This document shows positions 44,025-53,901 of a DNA stretch of 64,000 nucleotides, in pieces. Numbering within the stretch: the stretch's first letter is position 1; the number at the start of each line of letters is the position of its first letter. The translations under genes and the position numbers were made by a program. The DNA lies in NCBI RefSeq assembly GCF_000332495.1, contig NZ_AOGW02000010.1, positions 682,001 through 746,000 of the forward strand. Reading direction: 5' to 3'. Below the pieces are notes generated by a model. It saw only the letters and a program-made list of their open reading frames with translations, searched no databases and was not told the origin of the DNA. This DNA is from Leptospira terpstrae serovar Hualin str. LT 11-33 = ATCC 700639. GTDB taxonomy: Bacteria; Spirochaetota; Leptospiria; Leptospirales; Leptospiraceae.

Positions 44025-44046
44025 TTGACTAACTGGTCAGTTTTTA
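44025..44046. promoter_or_regulatory. TetR-type operator candidate upstream of the RND gene
   Basis: The sequence TTGACTAACTGGTCAGTTTT includes the inverted repeat AACTG-GT-CAGTT (44031-44042) and TGAC/GTCA half-sites. It lies about 40 bases before the RND start at 43987. Sites of this kind commonly bind TetR/AcrR regulators of efflux genes. No TetR gene is in the window, so the regulator would act from elsewhere. Confidence 0.5.
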
Positions 44047-44099
44047 TTCTGACATAAGAAAAACAACAGATTTTGTTTGGGAAAACGAATTTCTATACT

Positions 44100-46139
44100 C
44101 TAGAGTTTGAATTGATAGGCAATTTCCTTCAGATCTTCGGCAGTTTGTGTCAATTCCTGGGAACTATCGGCTGTTTGGACAGAGGCGTCACTGATTTGGC
44201 TAGTTCCTGAATTAATTTCGCCCAGGGCTAAGGCATTCTGATTCATGGCATCTGAAACGGAAAGGATTGCTTGGTGGACTTCTGTGATACTCGAACTAAT
44301 CTCACGGGAAAGGTTAAAGGTCCTTTTGGCAAGTTTGTTAATTTCCTCAGATTGAGCTCGGTATTGTCTACCCGATGCTGCCACTTCCTCATAGTCTGGA
44401 ATGACTTTATCTGTAATCATACTGAGTAGTTCCTTTACAGAATCTACCATTTCCATCATTGCTTTTTCTAGTTTTTTGTTTAGCTCAACAATCTTCTTTA
44501 CTGTATCTTGGGATTTACCTGCTAAATGGGAAACTTCAGTAGCCACAACAGCAAACCCACGCCCATGTTCCCCAGCTCTTGCCGCTTCGATAGCAGCATT
44601 TAAGGAAAGTAAATTAGTTTGGTCTCCAATCTCTGAAATCATACTTGCAAGTTCCCTGATCTCTTTAATTGCTTCTGCATCTTTCACAGCGTTTTGGATT
44701 TTTTCATTGATCGATTCAAATAAGGACCTAGCTTCACTGAGAGACTTTCCAGCAAAAGTTTCCAACTGTCCTGCTTTGACTTCAATGTTCTCTGCACCTT
44801 TAGAAACAAGTTCCATTTCATCACCTAACAAACTCAATGTTTCCATCATCGAATTTGATTGAGAAGAAATCTCTTCTGCGGAGGCAGAAACATTTTCAGC
44901 ACTGGCAGAAAGTTCTTGTACAGATGATGCTATCTCTTCCATAGTGGCAGACGAATCAGAAGCTAATGAAGAGAGATGAACACTTTTAACTGTCAAGGCT
45001 TCAGAGAGAGATTGAACTTTTTTAACGATCGAAATTAGATTCTTTCGCATTTTTTCTAAACTCTTGGCCATCCCTCCAATTTCATCTTTTCTATCTAATT
45101 GGATTTTAGGAACTTCCACTGCTAGTTCATTATGTGATATTCGATTCATAAGAATGGATGCCTCGCGTAAGGCATTCGTTACTTTTGTAAGAATATAGCC
45201 CATACCCATGGAAACCAAAACAACTGAAAATACTATACTCAATATTGTAAAAAAGGAGATGGAATCTAGAGATTTAGTCATGGCAACAACTGGAACCCTA
45301 TAAATCACTCGCCAAGGAACGGACCGTAATTTATAGACTCCGTATAGACAATCATTTCCTTTTATGTCTTTCCCTCGAAAGATAAAAACATCCGCCTTTG
45401 ATTCTGCTATTTTTTCCGAGATACCTTCGGGAAAGGCAATTTTTATATCTTTATTTAACAAAGTAATATCGGCTGCGAGTTTAATTTGTCCTGTTCCATC
45501 CACAAGCCAACTTTCTCCGCTAAACTGATCCACTTGTGTGAATTGTTTTGATGCGTTGGAAACATCAATTCCAATAGAACTAATTAAAACTGGCTTTCCA
45601 TTTTCAATGGTTACTCCATTTACAAAAATAGCATAGGATTTATACTCCGCAGTATAATCCATATTAATGACTAAATCTTTACCAGAAGATATAAGCTCAA
45701 AAAACCAAGAATCATCTGGATCCTCAGCTCTTAATGTATCAATTTTTGTAGCCTTTTCATTAAAGTAGTTTTTGGTTAAAGGATTGATTAGGCCTAAATA
45801 AGTAATGTAACCTAACTTTTGTTTATATGTTGATAAATTTTTAAATAAATTTTCTGTTTTTTCCCCTTTGGGTTCTCCCGTTTTGGCCCAAAGGATACTA
45901 TTTTGATCAGATACAATTAAAGTAGCGGTTTCTTTCGCGCGTTCCAAAATTGAATCTATTGAAGCCGACTTGGATTCTAGGATTTTGAGAATATCAAAAC
46001 TTTCTAATTTGGAAATAATAGTACTTCTACCAACATAATAACTTAAGAAACCAGTTAAACTTGCTGAAATCGCAACAGAAAGAACGGTTAGCAGTAATAA
46101 TTTTGTTCGAAGTGAATCTGGTTCCCATTTCAATTTCAT
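44100..46139 (-). CDS. Methyl-accepting chemotaxis protein with dCACHE-like sensor
   Basis: This is a transmembrane chemoreceptor of 679 residues. It has a first helix at about 13-36 and a periplasmic ligand domain (about 40-290) of double-CACHE type, with [20 protein letters not shown] and [21 protein letters not shown] second helix lies at about 293-316, then a HAMP region ([20 protein letters not shown]). The signalling domain has the invariant hairpin [30 protein letters not shown]. It is intact, unlike the IS-interrupted receptor at 16033. CACHE domains often bind amino acids or carboxylates. Confidence 0.95.
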   Translation of the reverse strand: MKLKWEPDSLRTKLLLLTVLSVAISASLTGFLSYYVGRSTIISKLESFDILKILESKSASIDSILERAKETATLIVSDQNSILWAKTGEPKGEKTENLFKNLSTYKQKLGYITYLGLINPLTKNYFNEKATKIDTLRAEDPDDSWFFELISSGKDLVINMDYTAEYKSYAIFVNGVTIENGKPVLISSIGIDVSNASKQFTQVDQFSGESWLVDGTGQIKLAADITLLNKDIKIAFPEGISEKIAESKADVFIFRGKDIKGNDCLYGVYKLRSVPWRVIYRVPVVAMTKSLDSISFFTILSIVFSVVLVSMGMGYILTKVTNALREASILMNRISHNELAVEVPKIQLDRKDEIGGMAKSLEKMRKNLISIVKKVQSLSEALTVKSVHLSSLASDSSATMEEIASSVQELSASAENVSASAEEISSQSNSMMETLSLLGDEMELVSKGAENIEVKAGQLETFAGKSLSEARSLFESINEKIQNAVKDAEAIKEIRELASMISEIGDQTNLLSLNAAIEAARAGEHGRGFAVVATEVSHLAGKSQDTVKKIVELNKKLEKAMMEMVDSVKELLSMITDKVIPDYEEVAASGRQYRAQSEEINKLAKRTFNLSREISSSITEVHQAILSVSDAMNQNALALGEINSGTSQISDASVQTADSSQELTQTAEDLKEIAYQFKL

Positions 46140-46218
46140 AAGATTGTTTCCTTTAAATTTTTAAAATAGAATCTTGTTTGCAAATCTACGACAAAGAGTA
46201 TAGAGTGTCATAACATTT

Positions 46219-47832
46219 ATGACTCCTATACCTCAAGTAAAAAAGTATATTGCGATCAAAGTATATTCTATCTTTATGATGAGTCTTTTCCTCTTCTCAC
46301 CATTGGTTATGGTGGCTGCTCCAAAGAAGAAATCTCCGATTATCTCAGGAGAAATCCCTAAGGAAATCCCACCTCTTGAAACAAATTCAGAAGCTGAAAA
46401 AAAGGAATCTCCTCCGTCCAGTGAAATCCAATTTAAAATCACAGGGATGGTTAAAACTGATTTTGCCTATGCAAACAATTCCGTTCTTTCGTTTGGTTTT
46501 GATAATCTTGTAGCACCTACTATGGCCAAACGCCAAGTGCAAGCGAGAGACTCAGAACCTCGATCGGGAATCTATCCTACGAGTTCTCTTCTCGGAACGG
46601 AAATTTCTTATGGAACCAAACTCAAAGGGATTTTTGAAGCTGACTTTGTTGATGTATCCAAAAGTTCAGCGGGACCAGAAACAAAAGCCCGAGTTCGACA
46701 AATTTTTTTTAAATACAATCCGAACACTTCGTTCGAGATTTTTATGGGAAGGACTTGGGATTTATTTGCAGGTGTTTTTCCTCATTCCTTTAACTCGAGT
46801 GCATTTATGTCCGCAACAGGTAATATCGGATGGCAAAGAGAACAAATCGGAGCTTGGTATAAATTAGGTAAGTTTAAATTGGGAGGAGCGATTGGTACTA
46901 CCGGCTTCCACATTGATCCACAAGTCAAAACCAATATCGAAAGAAATTCCATGCCCACCGTAGCAATCCGTATTGATTGGTTACCAACGACAAACCTTAT
47001 GCTCACAACTTCAGCTATCGGTGCAAAACTAAAAATAAGTGATCCTTATTCAGATTCCACTAGAGATGGGAGTTTTTTACACTACGATCCTAGTCGTTAC
47101 GATCCAAATGCTACTCCAGTTTCAGGGCTTATACAAAAAGAAAACAATCGAAGGACAAACGTTGCCGCTGGTGGTATTTCTTTTGGATTCACATGGAAAT
47201 GGGGAGCTCTCGAATCCAAAGGAGAAATCACATATGGAGCCAACCTAAATTCAGTGACAGCATCCTCAATCTCCCAAGTCCAATCCACAACGTATGGGAA
47301 TGAAATCACTGATAGCCAATGGGGATTTTTATCAGGTTCTTACTTTTCAGACGCTAAAGTTAGTACGAAGACAAAATACAATTCACCGAGAGAAGTAACT
47401 GGTTTCTTAAGTTTTAATTACGAAGTCACTAAACAATTTGGAATCGGTATTCATGGAGGTATTTCGAGAATCACAAACCCAGAAGTACTTGTAGGAGCAG
47501 ACTTCAACCAACTCACAATTAGTCGGTCTGATAGTTTCCAATGGACATCAAATCCTAGGGTTATGGGTGCAATTCGAGAAAACCATGACTATGGATTTAG
47601 AATGTATTATGACCCAGAGGACCGAGTCCGTTTTTTCATACAAACTGATTGGTTTAGAACCTTCTACAAAGATGTAGATAGGTATTCAGGCCAATCGGCG
47701 CATATCACCAGTTATGATCCCTCTACTGGCACAGGAGAACTACGTGATCCAGGAAACAAATACGTTCGTGCATCCGCATTGGGTGAATCTTATTCCCTTC
47801 GGGTCGGTGGATTGTTTCGATTTGATCCCTAA
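46219..47832 (+). CDS. Outer-membrane porin-like beta-barrel protein
   Basis: The signal region (MMSLFLFSPLVMVAAPKKK, residues about 20-38) is followed by a Pro/Glu-rich linker and a barrel of about 450 residues. The barrel starts IQFKITGMVKTDFAYANNSV and includes VRQIFFKYNPNTSFEIFMGR and TWDLFAGVFPHSFNSSAFMS, ending in SLRVGGLFRFDP (terminal aromatic). This pattern resembles the porin/DcaP-like group, but I cannot assign the family firmly. It is divergent from the chemoreceptor at 44100. Confidence 0.8.
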   Translation: MTPIPQVKKYIAIKVYSIFMMSLFLFSPLVMVAAPKKKSPIISGEIPKEIPPLETNSEAEKKESPPSSEIQFKITGMVKTDFAYANNSVLSFGFDNLVAPTMAKRQVQARDSEPRSGIYPTSSLLGTEISYGTKLKGIFEADFVDVSKSSAGPETKARVRQIFFKYNPNTSFEIFMGRTWDLFAGVFPHSFNSSAFMSATGNIGWQREQIGAWYKLGKFKLGGAIGTTGFHIDPQVKTNIERNSMPTVAIRIDWLPTTNLMLTTSAIGAKLKISDPYSDSTRDGSFLHYDPSRYDPNATPVSGLIQKENNRRTNVAAGGISFGFTWKWGALESKGEITYGANLNSVTASSISQVQSTTYGNEITDSQWGFLSGSYFSDAKVSTKTKYNSPREVTGFLSFNYEVTKQFGIGIHGGISRITNPEVLVGADFNQLTISRSDSFQWTSNPRVMGAIRENHDYGFRMYYDPEDRVRFFIQTDWFRTFYKDVDRYSGQSAHITSYDPSTGTGELRDPGNKYVRASALGESYSLRVGGLFRFDP

Positions 47833-47839
47833 AAGAATT

Positions 47840-50557
47840 TTAAAGTTCTAACCATTTCAAAAGTGTTTGTTTTAAGTTTTCTTTTTGGACTGGTTTACTG
47901 ATGTAATCATTCATACCAATCCCCAAACATTTTTCCTTTTCTCCAGCTATGATCCCAGCAGTCACAGCAATGATTGGTAGAGTTTTGCCCTGAGGAAGTT
48001 TTCTAATTTCCTTTGTGGCGTCATACCCATTCATTACCGGCATTTGGATATCCATCAAAATAAGAGACGGTATTTCATTTTGGAATACTTGAATTGCTTC
48101 TTCCCCATTCTGCGCTTCTAATATTTTTACTTCAGGAAGGATCCGTTTGATAAAATTTTTCATTAAGCCAAGGTTTACTGGATTATCTTCCACAACTAAA
48201 ATTTTGGATGTATCTTTACTTGCGGAATGATTCCCTTCTCCCAGTTTCATATCCTTTGTTTCCAAATTTGTGGATTGTAATTTTGGATCAAATTCTGGAA
48301 TTCTAAGTTGAATATCAAAGTAAAACTCACTTCCTTCATTTAGTTCACTCTTTAATTGTAAATCAGACTTCATAAGAGCAAGTAACTGTTTACATATGGC
48401 CAACCCAAGCCCTGTTCCACCAAATTTCCGTGTGGTGGAAAAATCTTCCTGAGTAAAAGAATCGAATATTTTCTCTTGGCTATCTTTTGCGATTCCAATT
48501 CCAGTATCTTTTACGGAAACCCTAAGTTTTACCGAATTTGTTTCTGGGCTTTCCAAACGTTTGACATTACATTCAACATAACCTGCTTCCGTAAATTTAA
48601 TCGCATTCCCAAGTAAATTCAAGATTACTTGCCTCAACCGATTGGAATCAAACATAAGAAGTGGAGGAATGTTTTCCTCAATATGAAATTGAATATCAAG
48701 TCCCTTGATGATGGCTTGGATATTCATAATTTTGATAGCTTCCAAAACCAATTTTTTTAGATTGTATGCTTCTTCTGCCAATTGTAACTTTCCCGCTTCA
48801 GCCTTTGAAAAGTCCAAGATATCATTCACAATATTAAGTAATGCGTGAGCAGATTGTTTTACAATTTGTGCATATTCGTTATAGGAAGAGTTTTCCAATG
48901 TTTCCGCTAATAAATCGGAATAACCAATGATTCCATTAAGAGGGGTTCGGATTTCATGGCTCATATTTGCTAAAAATTCGGACTTAGCGCTGTAAGCTTT
49001 TTCAGCAAATTCTTTTGCCTGTTTTAATTCTAACTTAGTATCATAGTCTTCGGTAATATCACGAGTAAACATTAGTATCCCGCCTATACCCCCACCTAAT
49101 TGGCTCCATGGGCGAATTTCCCACTGGATCACTTGGTCTTTATGCCAACCTGGAGGTCTCCAAACGTCTTCATCTCTCTTCAAAACCTCGCCACGTAACC
49201 CCCGTGAGTGGATGTCTTTCCATTCCTGACTGATATTAGGAAAAATTTCATAATGGCTCTTTCCGATAATTTCTTCTTTGGTCAGAGGAATTTTATAATC
49301 CTCTATCCAACGTTGGCTAAGTGCTACATAACGCATTTCCTGGTCTAACATGGCAACGGCGGCAGGAGCATGCTCGACAAATGACCATAAAATAGATGTT
49401 TGGGCGGCAAGTGCCATTTCCCATTTTTTTCGTTCATTGATGTCTTGGATAATTCCGTATATTTTTACAATCTTTCCATTTTCATATTCTGCGCGACCAA
49501 TGGTTCGAATCCAGGTTTGGTTACCTTTGGCTGTTACCATTTCCAATTCTAAATCGTATTCTTTACCTTCAGCTAACAGTAATGATACTGCATCCGATAT
49601 CTTTCGTTTACTACCTTCAGCTTGAAAAAACTGAATTCCACCTTCCACACTCGGAATATAATCATCTGGAACTTCATGAATACTTTTGGTTACATTGGTC
49701 CAACTAGCTTTATTGGTTCTTAAATCCAAGTCCCATCCACCAATTTTAGCTAAACCTGCCACTTGATCAAGTAAACGTGAGATGCTTCGTAATTCCATCT
49801 CCGCTTGCAAAGACTCAGAAATATCTAAGATTTGGGAGAGGTAATATATTGGATTTCCTAAATGATCTCGAATGATCGACTTATTCAATAATGCCCAAAT
49901 CAAACGTTTGTCTTTAGTAATATAACGTTTTTTGATTTGAAAACTTTGAATGAAACCTCTATTGAGTTTTTCTAAAAATGTAAGTTCTAATTCTAAATCT
50001 TCGGGATGGGTAATATCAGAAATTGATTTTGTTTTTAATTCATTTGCAGAATAACCAAGCCATTGACAAAAAATGGGATTAACCTCAATCACTTCTCCAT
50101 GAGGATTTGCAATCTCCATTCCGATACTCGAACTACGAAAGGAGGAAGAAAACAAGTCCCGAGACAATTCCGTTGACTGTAAAATATGTGGACTTTGTTC
50201 GTTCGGAGTTTCAATGGTTGTATCCAAAACTAGTAGGATGTATTTTTTCCCAGATTCAACAAATTCCTTAGGATACATTCGGAAGGGAAATCCAGCACTA
50301 TTATTGGGATCAAAACAAATCCGACCAACGATAGATTCTTTTGTTCCAAGGACAGTTTCCAATCGGATTCCTGAATTTGTAAGTATACATTCAGCAGGGA
50401 AAGATTGTTCCTTAATCATTCCCATCGACTTCGATGCAACGGGGCTTGGAAAAACGATTCCAATGGAAGGATCCCATACTAAAAATCCATGCAAACCAAA
50501 TTCCAAAATGATTTCACATAACTCTCGTTTGCCTGCAATAAAAGTAATAGGATTCAT
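47840..50557 (-). CDS. Hybrid sensor histidine kinase with multiple PAS domains and a receiver
   Basis: The 905-residue cytoplasmic protein shows PAS/PAC units at about 120-260 (FRSSSIGMEIANPHGEVIEV), 260-385 and 390-515 (LDQEMRYVALSQRWIEDYKI). HisKA at about 535 has FLANMSHEIRTPLNGIIGYS. HATPase has NLLGNAIKFTEAGY, DTGIGIAKDSQEKIF and GGTGLGLAICKQL. The receiver domain (about 782-900) has ILVVEDNPVN, phospho-Asp in SLILMDIQMPVMNGYDAT, Thr in IIAVTA and Lys in YISKPV. All catalytic residues are present. Output partner unknown; no Hpt or regulator gene is adjacent. Confidence 0.95.
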   Translation of the reverse strand: MNPITFIAGKRELCEIILEFGLHGFLVWDPSIGIVFPSPVASKSMGMIKEQSFPAECILTNSGIRLETVLGTKESIVGRICFDPNNSAGFPFRMYPKEFVESGKKYILLVLDTTIETPNEQSPHILQSTELSRDLFSSSFRSSSIGMEIANPHGEVIEVNPIFCQWLGYSANELKTKSISDITHPEDLELELTFLEKLNRGFIQSFQIKKRYITKDKRLIWALLNKSIIRDHLGNPIYYLSQILDISESLQAEMELRSISRLLDQVAGLAKIGGWDLDLRTNKASWTNVTKSIHEVPDDYIPSVEGGIQFFQAEGSKRKISDAVSLLLAEGKEYDLELEMVTAKGNQTWIRTIGRAEYENGKIVKIYGIIQDINERKKWEMALAAQTSILWSFVEHAPAAVAMLDQEMRYVALSQRWIEDYKIPLTKEEIIGKSHYEIFPNISQEWKDIHSRGLRGEVLKRDEDVWRPPGWHKDQVIQWEIRPWSQLGGGIGGILMFTRDITEDYDTKLELKQAKEFAEKAYSAKSEFLANMSHEIRTPLNGIIGYSDLLAETLENSSYNEYAQIVKQSAHALLNIVNDILDFSKAEAGKLQLAEEAYNLKKLVLEAIKIMNIQAIIKGLDIQFHIEENIPPLLMFDSNRLRQVILNLLGNAIKFTEAGYVECNVKRLESPETNSVKLRVSVKDTGIGIAKDSQEKIFDSFTQEDFSTTRKFGGTGLGLAICKQLLALMKSDLQLKSELNEGSEFYFDIQLRIPEFDPKLQSTNLETKDMKLGEGNHSASKDTSKILVVEDNPVNLGLMKNFIKRILPEVKILEAQNGEEAIQVFQNEIPSLILMDIQMPVMNGYDATKEIRKLPQGKTLPIIAVTAGIIAGEKEKCLGIGMNDYISKPVQKENLKQTLLKWLEL

Positions 50558-50582
50558 TTTAAAGTATTAGTTTCTTTTATAT

Positions 50583-51146
50583 TTATTTTGTAAACCGAAC
50601 AGAAAATAATCCTCTCAAACTCCCCACTCGATAACCTCGTGCCAAATCTGCTGGATATTCTTTTTGCAGAACGTTTAAAGTTTCTTTTTTGATCTCCAAG
50701 TTTGGTTCTCCATGGCACTGAAGGCAAAGGCCTACTGTCGGAATGGGAATGTATACAGTCACAGTATCCTTTGTTGAGATAATCTTTGAAGGATACTCAC
50801 CTTCCTTCGATTGTTTTGCACCGATTTCCAAAAAAATATTTCTTTCCTCATCCGAAAGAGCATTCGTCGGATTTCTTGGTTTATCTGAAATTCGACGAAG
50901 AAGAACTTCATTTTTCATACCTATGGAATTGGTAATTTTTACTGCATTTTGTTTGCAAAAAGGAATGGCTTTCACTGTTCCTCCTGAAGCAAGAGAGGCA
51001 GTCAATTTTTCTATGAGATTTGTTTTCGCTTCTTTTGCAATGTTTTTTGCAACCGTTTCATAATTCAACTTTTGGCAGCCAAAAGAAACCAAAAGGAATG
51101 ATATACAAACTGTATATCCCATTTCTCTCAGGGAAACATTTTCCAT
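50583..51146 (-). CDS. DUF3365 (Tll0287-like) haem-binding lipoprotein
   Basis: The ATG at 51146 has GAGG seven bases upstream and gives the signal MENVSLREMGYTVCISFLLV, with lipobox Cys in SFGCQKL. The open frame continues to 51296, but only by overlapping the neighbouring kinase gene. The domain resembles DUF3365: FCKQNAVKITNSIG, LRRISDKPRNPTNALSDEE, YIPIPTVGLCLQCHGEP and the end RGYRVGSLRGLFSVRF. CLQCH is a c-type haem motif. It may sense or carry redox or NO signals in the periplasm. It directly follows the split kinase on the same strand. Confidence 0.88.
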   Translation of the reverse strand: MENVSLREMGYTVCISFLLVSFGCQKLNYETVAKNIAKEAKTNLIEKLTASLASGGTVKAIPFCKQNAVKITNSIGMKNEVLLRRISDKPRNPTNALSDEERNIFLEIGAKQSKEGEYPSKIISTKDTVTVYIPIPTVGLCLQCHGEPNLEIKKETLNVLQKEYPADLARGYRVGSLRGLFSVRFTK

Positions 51147-51183
51147 AACAACCTCTGCAAGGAATTCTAATCCTTTTTTTTTC

Positions 51184-51924
51184 TTATGCAACTGGTAAAT
51201 AGACTCGGAATATGGTCTCACCAGGATGAGACACAAACTGAAGCCGTCCTCCTTGTTTTTCCACAATCTCCTTTGAAATAAAGAGTCCCAAACCAATTCC
51301 CTCTCCTTTTTCTTTTGTTGTAAAAAAAGGATGAAAGATACTCTCTTTCCATTGGTTGGAAATTCCTACCCCATTATCAAATACTGAAATTTCGATTTCA
51401 TTCTTTTCTGTACGTTTGACTTGGACTTTTATTTTTCCACTGGTTTGGTTTGTTGCTTGGATTGCGTTGTAAATTAAATGCGACCATACAAGTTTCATTG
51501 CTGGTTCACAAACGAAAGATGTTAACGACTCATCAATTTCAGTAGTAAGTGTCCTACCCGATTCCCAATAGTGACTATAAAGAAATAAGATATCGCGAAT
51601 CCCATTCCCCACTCTGACAATATCTTGATCATGCTCCAAAAATGGCTGCGAGAATTGTTTAAAAGTAGCCACAACTTTTTCAGTTCGATCTATGGCATTG
51701 GAAACAAGGAGATTCGCTTTTTCCATGGTTTTGTATTTCAGCCATAAAAAAACAAATTCCCATTCCTTATTATTTTCAGCAGTCAATCCTTCAAAAGAGC
51801 GGTGGTCGAGTCCTAAATCAACACAACGTTCGGCTAAGTAATTTCGATCCTCTTTAGGTAAAAAATGATAGAGGTTCAAAATTAAATCATGATCTTCCCT
51901 TTTTTCGATTCGATTACGATACAA
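51184..51924 (-). CDS. Histidine kinase, C-terminal part (frameshifted from 51948-52769)
   Basis: The 246-residue frame holds the rest of a kinase dimerisation helix region and the ATPase domain: N-box VWSHLIYNAIQATNQ, DNGVGISNQWKESIF, FTTKEKGEGIGLGLFISKEI. Its apparent start MYRNRIEKREDH is internal. Without a break the frame continues upstream as GRKDPIWIEKEKQFRWLYRN, right up to the homopolymer at 51973-51978, where it meets the end of the N-terminal part. I regard both pieces as one gene spanning 51184-52769. Confidence 0.85.
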   Translation of the reverse strand: MYRNRIEKREDHDLILNLYHFLPKEDRNYLAERCVDLGLDHRSFEGLTAENNKEWEFVFLWLKYKTMEKANLLVSNAIDRTEKVVATFKQFSQPFLEHDQDIVRVGNGIRDILFLYSHYWESGRTLTTEIDESLTSFVCEPAMKLVWSHLIYNAIQATNQTSGKIKVQVKRTEKNEIEISVFDNGVGISNQWKESIFHPFFTTKEKGEGIGLGLFISKEIVEKQGGRLQFVSHPGETIFRVYLPVA

Positions 51925-51947
51925 CCAACGAAACTGTTTTTCTTTTT

Positions 51948-52769
51948 CTATCCAGATTGGATCTTTCCTACCAAAAAAGAAATTTCTTCTTCTAACAAAA
52001 ACTCATTCATCGACTTGATTCCTGCTAAAGGATTGTTGATTTCATGAGCAACATTCGCAGCCAAATTTCCTAAAGTAACTAACCGATCATTTTTTAATAG
52101 AGAAGTTTCTCGTTGGTTTAGTTCGTCTGCCAGAGTTTGGTTGTTGTTTTCTAATATATCCAAAAGAAAAGAAACTAACTTTACTATACAAATGGTCTTT
52201 GCTAATAACAAAATTACTTTCAGAATTTCAATAGAGAGAACAATCCGATCCGGATATTGAGAAGTGAATTGGTATTCGGTCATTACTTCTGCACCATTTG
52301 CATGAGCAATCGCAATACCTCCAATATAACCTAAAATCACAATGGCTCCCATAATTCCAGAGAACCTTCGATGCAAAAAAAAACCAATATAGAGTTGGTA
52401 TAAAAAGAAAATGGAAAAGAAAATCGAACTTTGGATTGGGGTTGCTGTTAACTCTTTTGGATAACTTAAAATAGCGGAATAAAAACCTATTAAGATTACA
52501 AAGAAATCCATCACCAAAAAAGGAATCACCAACCCATTTCTTAATTCAGAAATAAAAATTCTTTTGATTTGATAACGACCATAAATAGAGGAACCTAGGA
52601 AATAAACAGCGATACCAATAGCGATGAAAAAAGTGGGTTTGCCAAAGGTTAATAAAGAAGCAAGAAAGCCTACCCATCCAATGATCATACGAATCGAAAT
52701 CAAAATCATCAAACCTTTCGATTTCATTTGCAGCGAAAATTCTTTGAGGAGAGTTGAGGAAGTTACCAT
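51948..52769 (-). CDS. Histidine kinase, N-terminal membrane and H-box part (frameshifted)
   Basis: The 273-residue frame has six or so membrane helices (about 18-195), then a coiled linker and the phosphoacceptor motif LAANVAHEINNPLAGIKSMN. It then leaves frame at a run of six A (51973-51978 on the plus strand) and stops 24 bases later with KIQSG. One extra base in that run joins it to the ATPase half without loss. The restored ~528-residue protein is a normal membrane kinase, and DUF3365 just downstream could be its sensor partner. Confidence 0.85.
   Translation of the reverse strand: MVTSSTLLKEFSLQMKSKGLMILISIRMIIGWVGFLASLLTFGKPTFFIAIGIAVYFLGSSIYGRYQIKRIFISELRNGLVIPFLVMDFFVILIGFYSAILSYPKELTATPIQSSIFFSIFFLYQLYIGFFLHRRFSGIMGAIVILGYIGGIAIAHANGAEVMTEYQFTSQYPDRIVLSIEILKVILLLAKTICIVKLVSFLLDILENNNQTLADELNQRETSLLKNDRLVTLGNLAANVAHEINNPLAGIKSMNEFLLEEEISFLVGKIQSG
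51973..51978. other. Homopolymer frameshift site in the histidine kinase
   Basis: There are six A on the plus strand (six T in the coding strand). With seven, the frame reads SFFGRKDPIWIEKEKQFRWL and the two kinase parts fuse. Either a sequencing error in a homopolymer, a real null mutation, or slippage could explain it. Confidence 0.8.
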
Positions 52770-52878
52770 AAAAAGGTTTCATCAATAGATCGAAAGATTT
52801 TTAAAAATCAACTCAATTCTAGAATAGAGCCGTTTGACAGCACGTACCAATCCGCAAATCTTGACCTTGGTTCCCTCT

Positions 52879-53901
52879 ATGAAACAAACAAAGATTGCAA
52901 TCATTGGTGCTGGTGGTCTTACCGGCAAAGAACTCACAAAACTCATTGCACACCATCCAGGTTTTGAGTTGGTGCATGTCACTTCAAACCAAGTTGACGG
53001 CAAACATATCCGCGATATTTTCCCTGATCTCAGCCATTTGCCAGATTTAAAATTTCAGAAACACGATGCACCGATTCCTAAAGAAGCTGGTATCGTCCTT
53101 GCCACCCCCAATGAAGTATCGTTGGAAAAGGCTCCCCAGTTTTTAAAAGATGGACGAAAGGTCATTGATCTTTCAGGAACATTTAGGCTCCACAACCAAA
53201 ACAAATTTGAAAAGGCATACCAATTCCCCCATACTGAATTTGGGATGATGGACCAAGTTGTATTTGGTCTTCCCGAACTCTTTCGAGAAAAATTAAAAAA
53301 TGCAAACTTTGTCTCGAACCCAGGTTGTTATGCCACTTCAGCCATATTACCTATTGCCCTACTTGGGAATTTGAGAAAAGAAATCCAAGGTCCAGTCATC
53401 GTAGATGCCAAATCAGGTGTCAGTGGTGCGGGTGGAAGGACAGAAGAAATCAAATTTGCATATACTCATGTTTATGAAAACTTTAGGGCCTACAAAATTC
53501 TTACGCACCAACATGAACCAGAAATGGAAGAATACGGATTTGTTGGAACAGAAGAAAAGGAAATTCTTTTTACACCTCACTTACTTCCTGTATATCGAGG
53601 AATCCTCGCCACCATTTACATTTCCTTTCCCAAAGGAATTGATCCAAAACAGGTAGCTGAAAAATTTCAAATCGCAAGTGAGAAGGAACCATTTGTACGT
53701 TTGTATCAAACTCCAGAAGAAGTAGAGATTCGAAAGGTACAAAATACAAACTTTTTGGATCTAGGATTTCGCATCAAAGGAAACACACTCGTGATTGTGT
53801 CTGCCTTGGACAACCTAGTCAAAGGTGCCGCAGGACAAGCTTTACAGAATTTGAATTTGATGTATGGATATCCTGAAACGGAAGGACTTGTTACCCTTTA
53901 A
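52879..53901 (+). CDS. argC: N-acetyl-gamma-glutamyl-phosphate reductase
   Basis: ArgC catalyses the third step of arginine synthesis, NADPH reduction of N-acetylglutamyl phosphate to the semialdehyde. The 340 residues begin MKQTKIAIIGAGGLTGKEL (Rossmann motif). The catalytic Cys lies in NFVSNPGCYATSAILPI, preceded by LPELFREK. AKSGVSGAGGR and HQHEPEMEEYGF follow. The ATG at 52879 fits the family; the open frame upstream to 52834 does not. No other arg gene is adjacent. A nucleosidase-like gene overlaps the last 38 bases. Confidence 0.96.
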   Translation: MKQTKIAIIGAGGLTGKELTKLIAHHPGFELVHVTSNQVDGKHIRDIFPDLSHLPDLKFQKHDAPIPKEAGIVLATPNEVSLEKAPQFLKDGRKVIDLSGTFRLHNQNKFEKAYQFPHTEFGMMDQVVFGLPELFREKLKNANFVSNPGCYATSAILPIALLGNLRKEIQGPVIVDAKSGVSGAGGRTEEIKFAYTHVYENFRAYKILTHQHEPEMEEYGFVGTEEKEILFTPHLLPVYRGILATIYISFPKGIDPKQVAEKFQIASEKEPFVRLYQTPEEVEIRKVQNTNFLDLGFRIKGNTLVIVSALDNLVKGAAGQALQNLNLMYGYPETEGLVTL

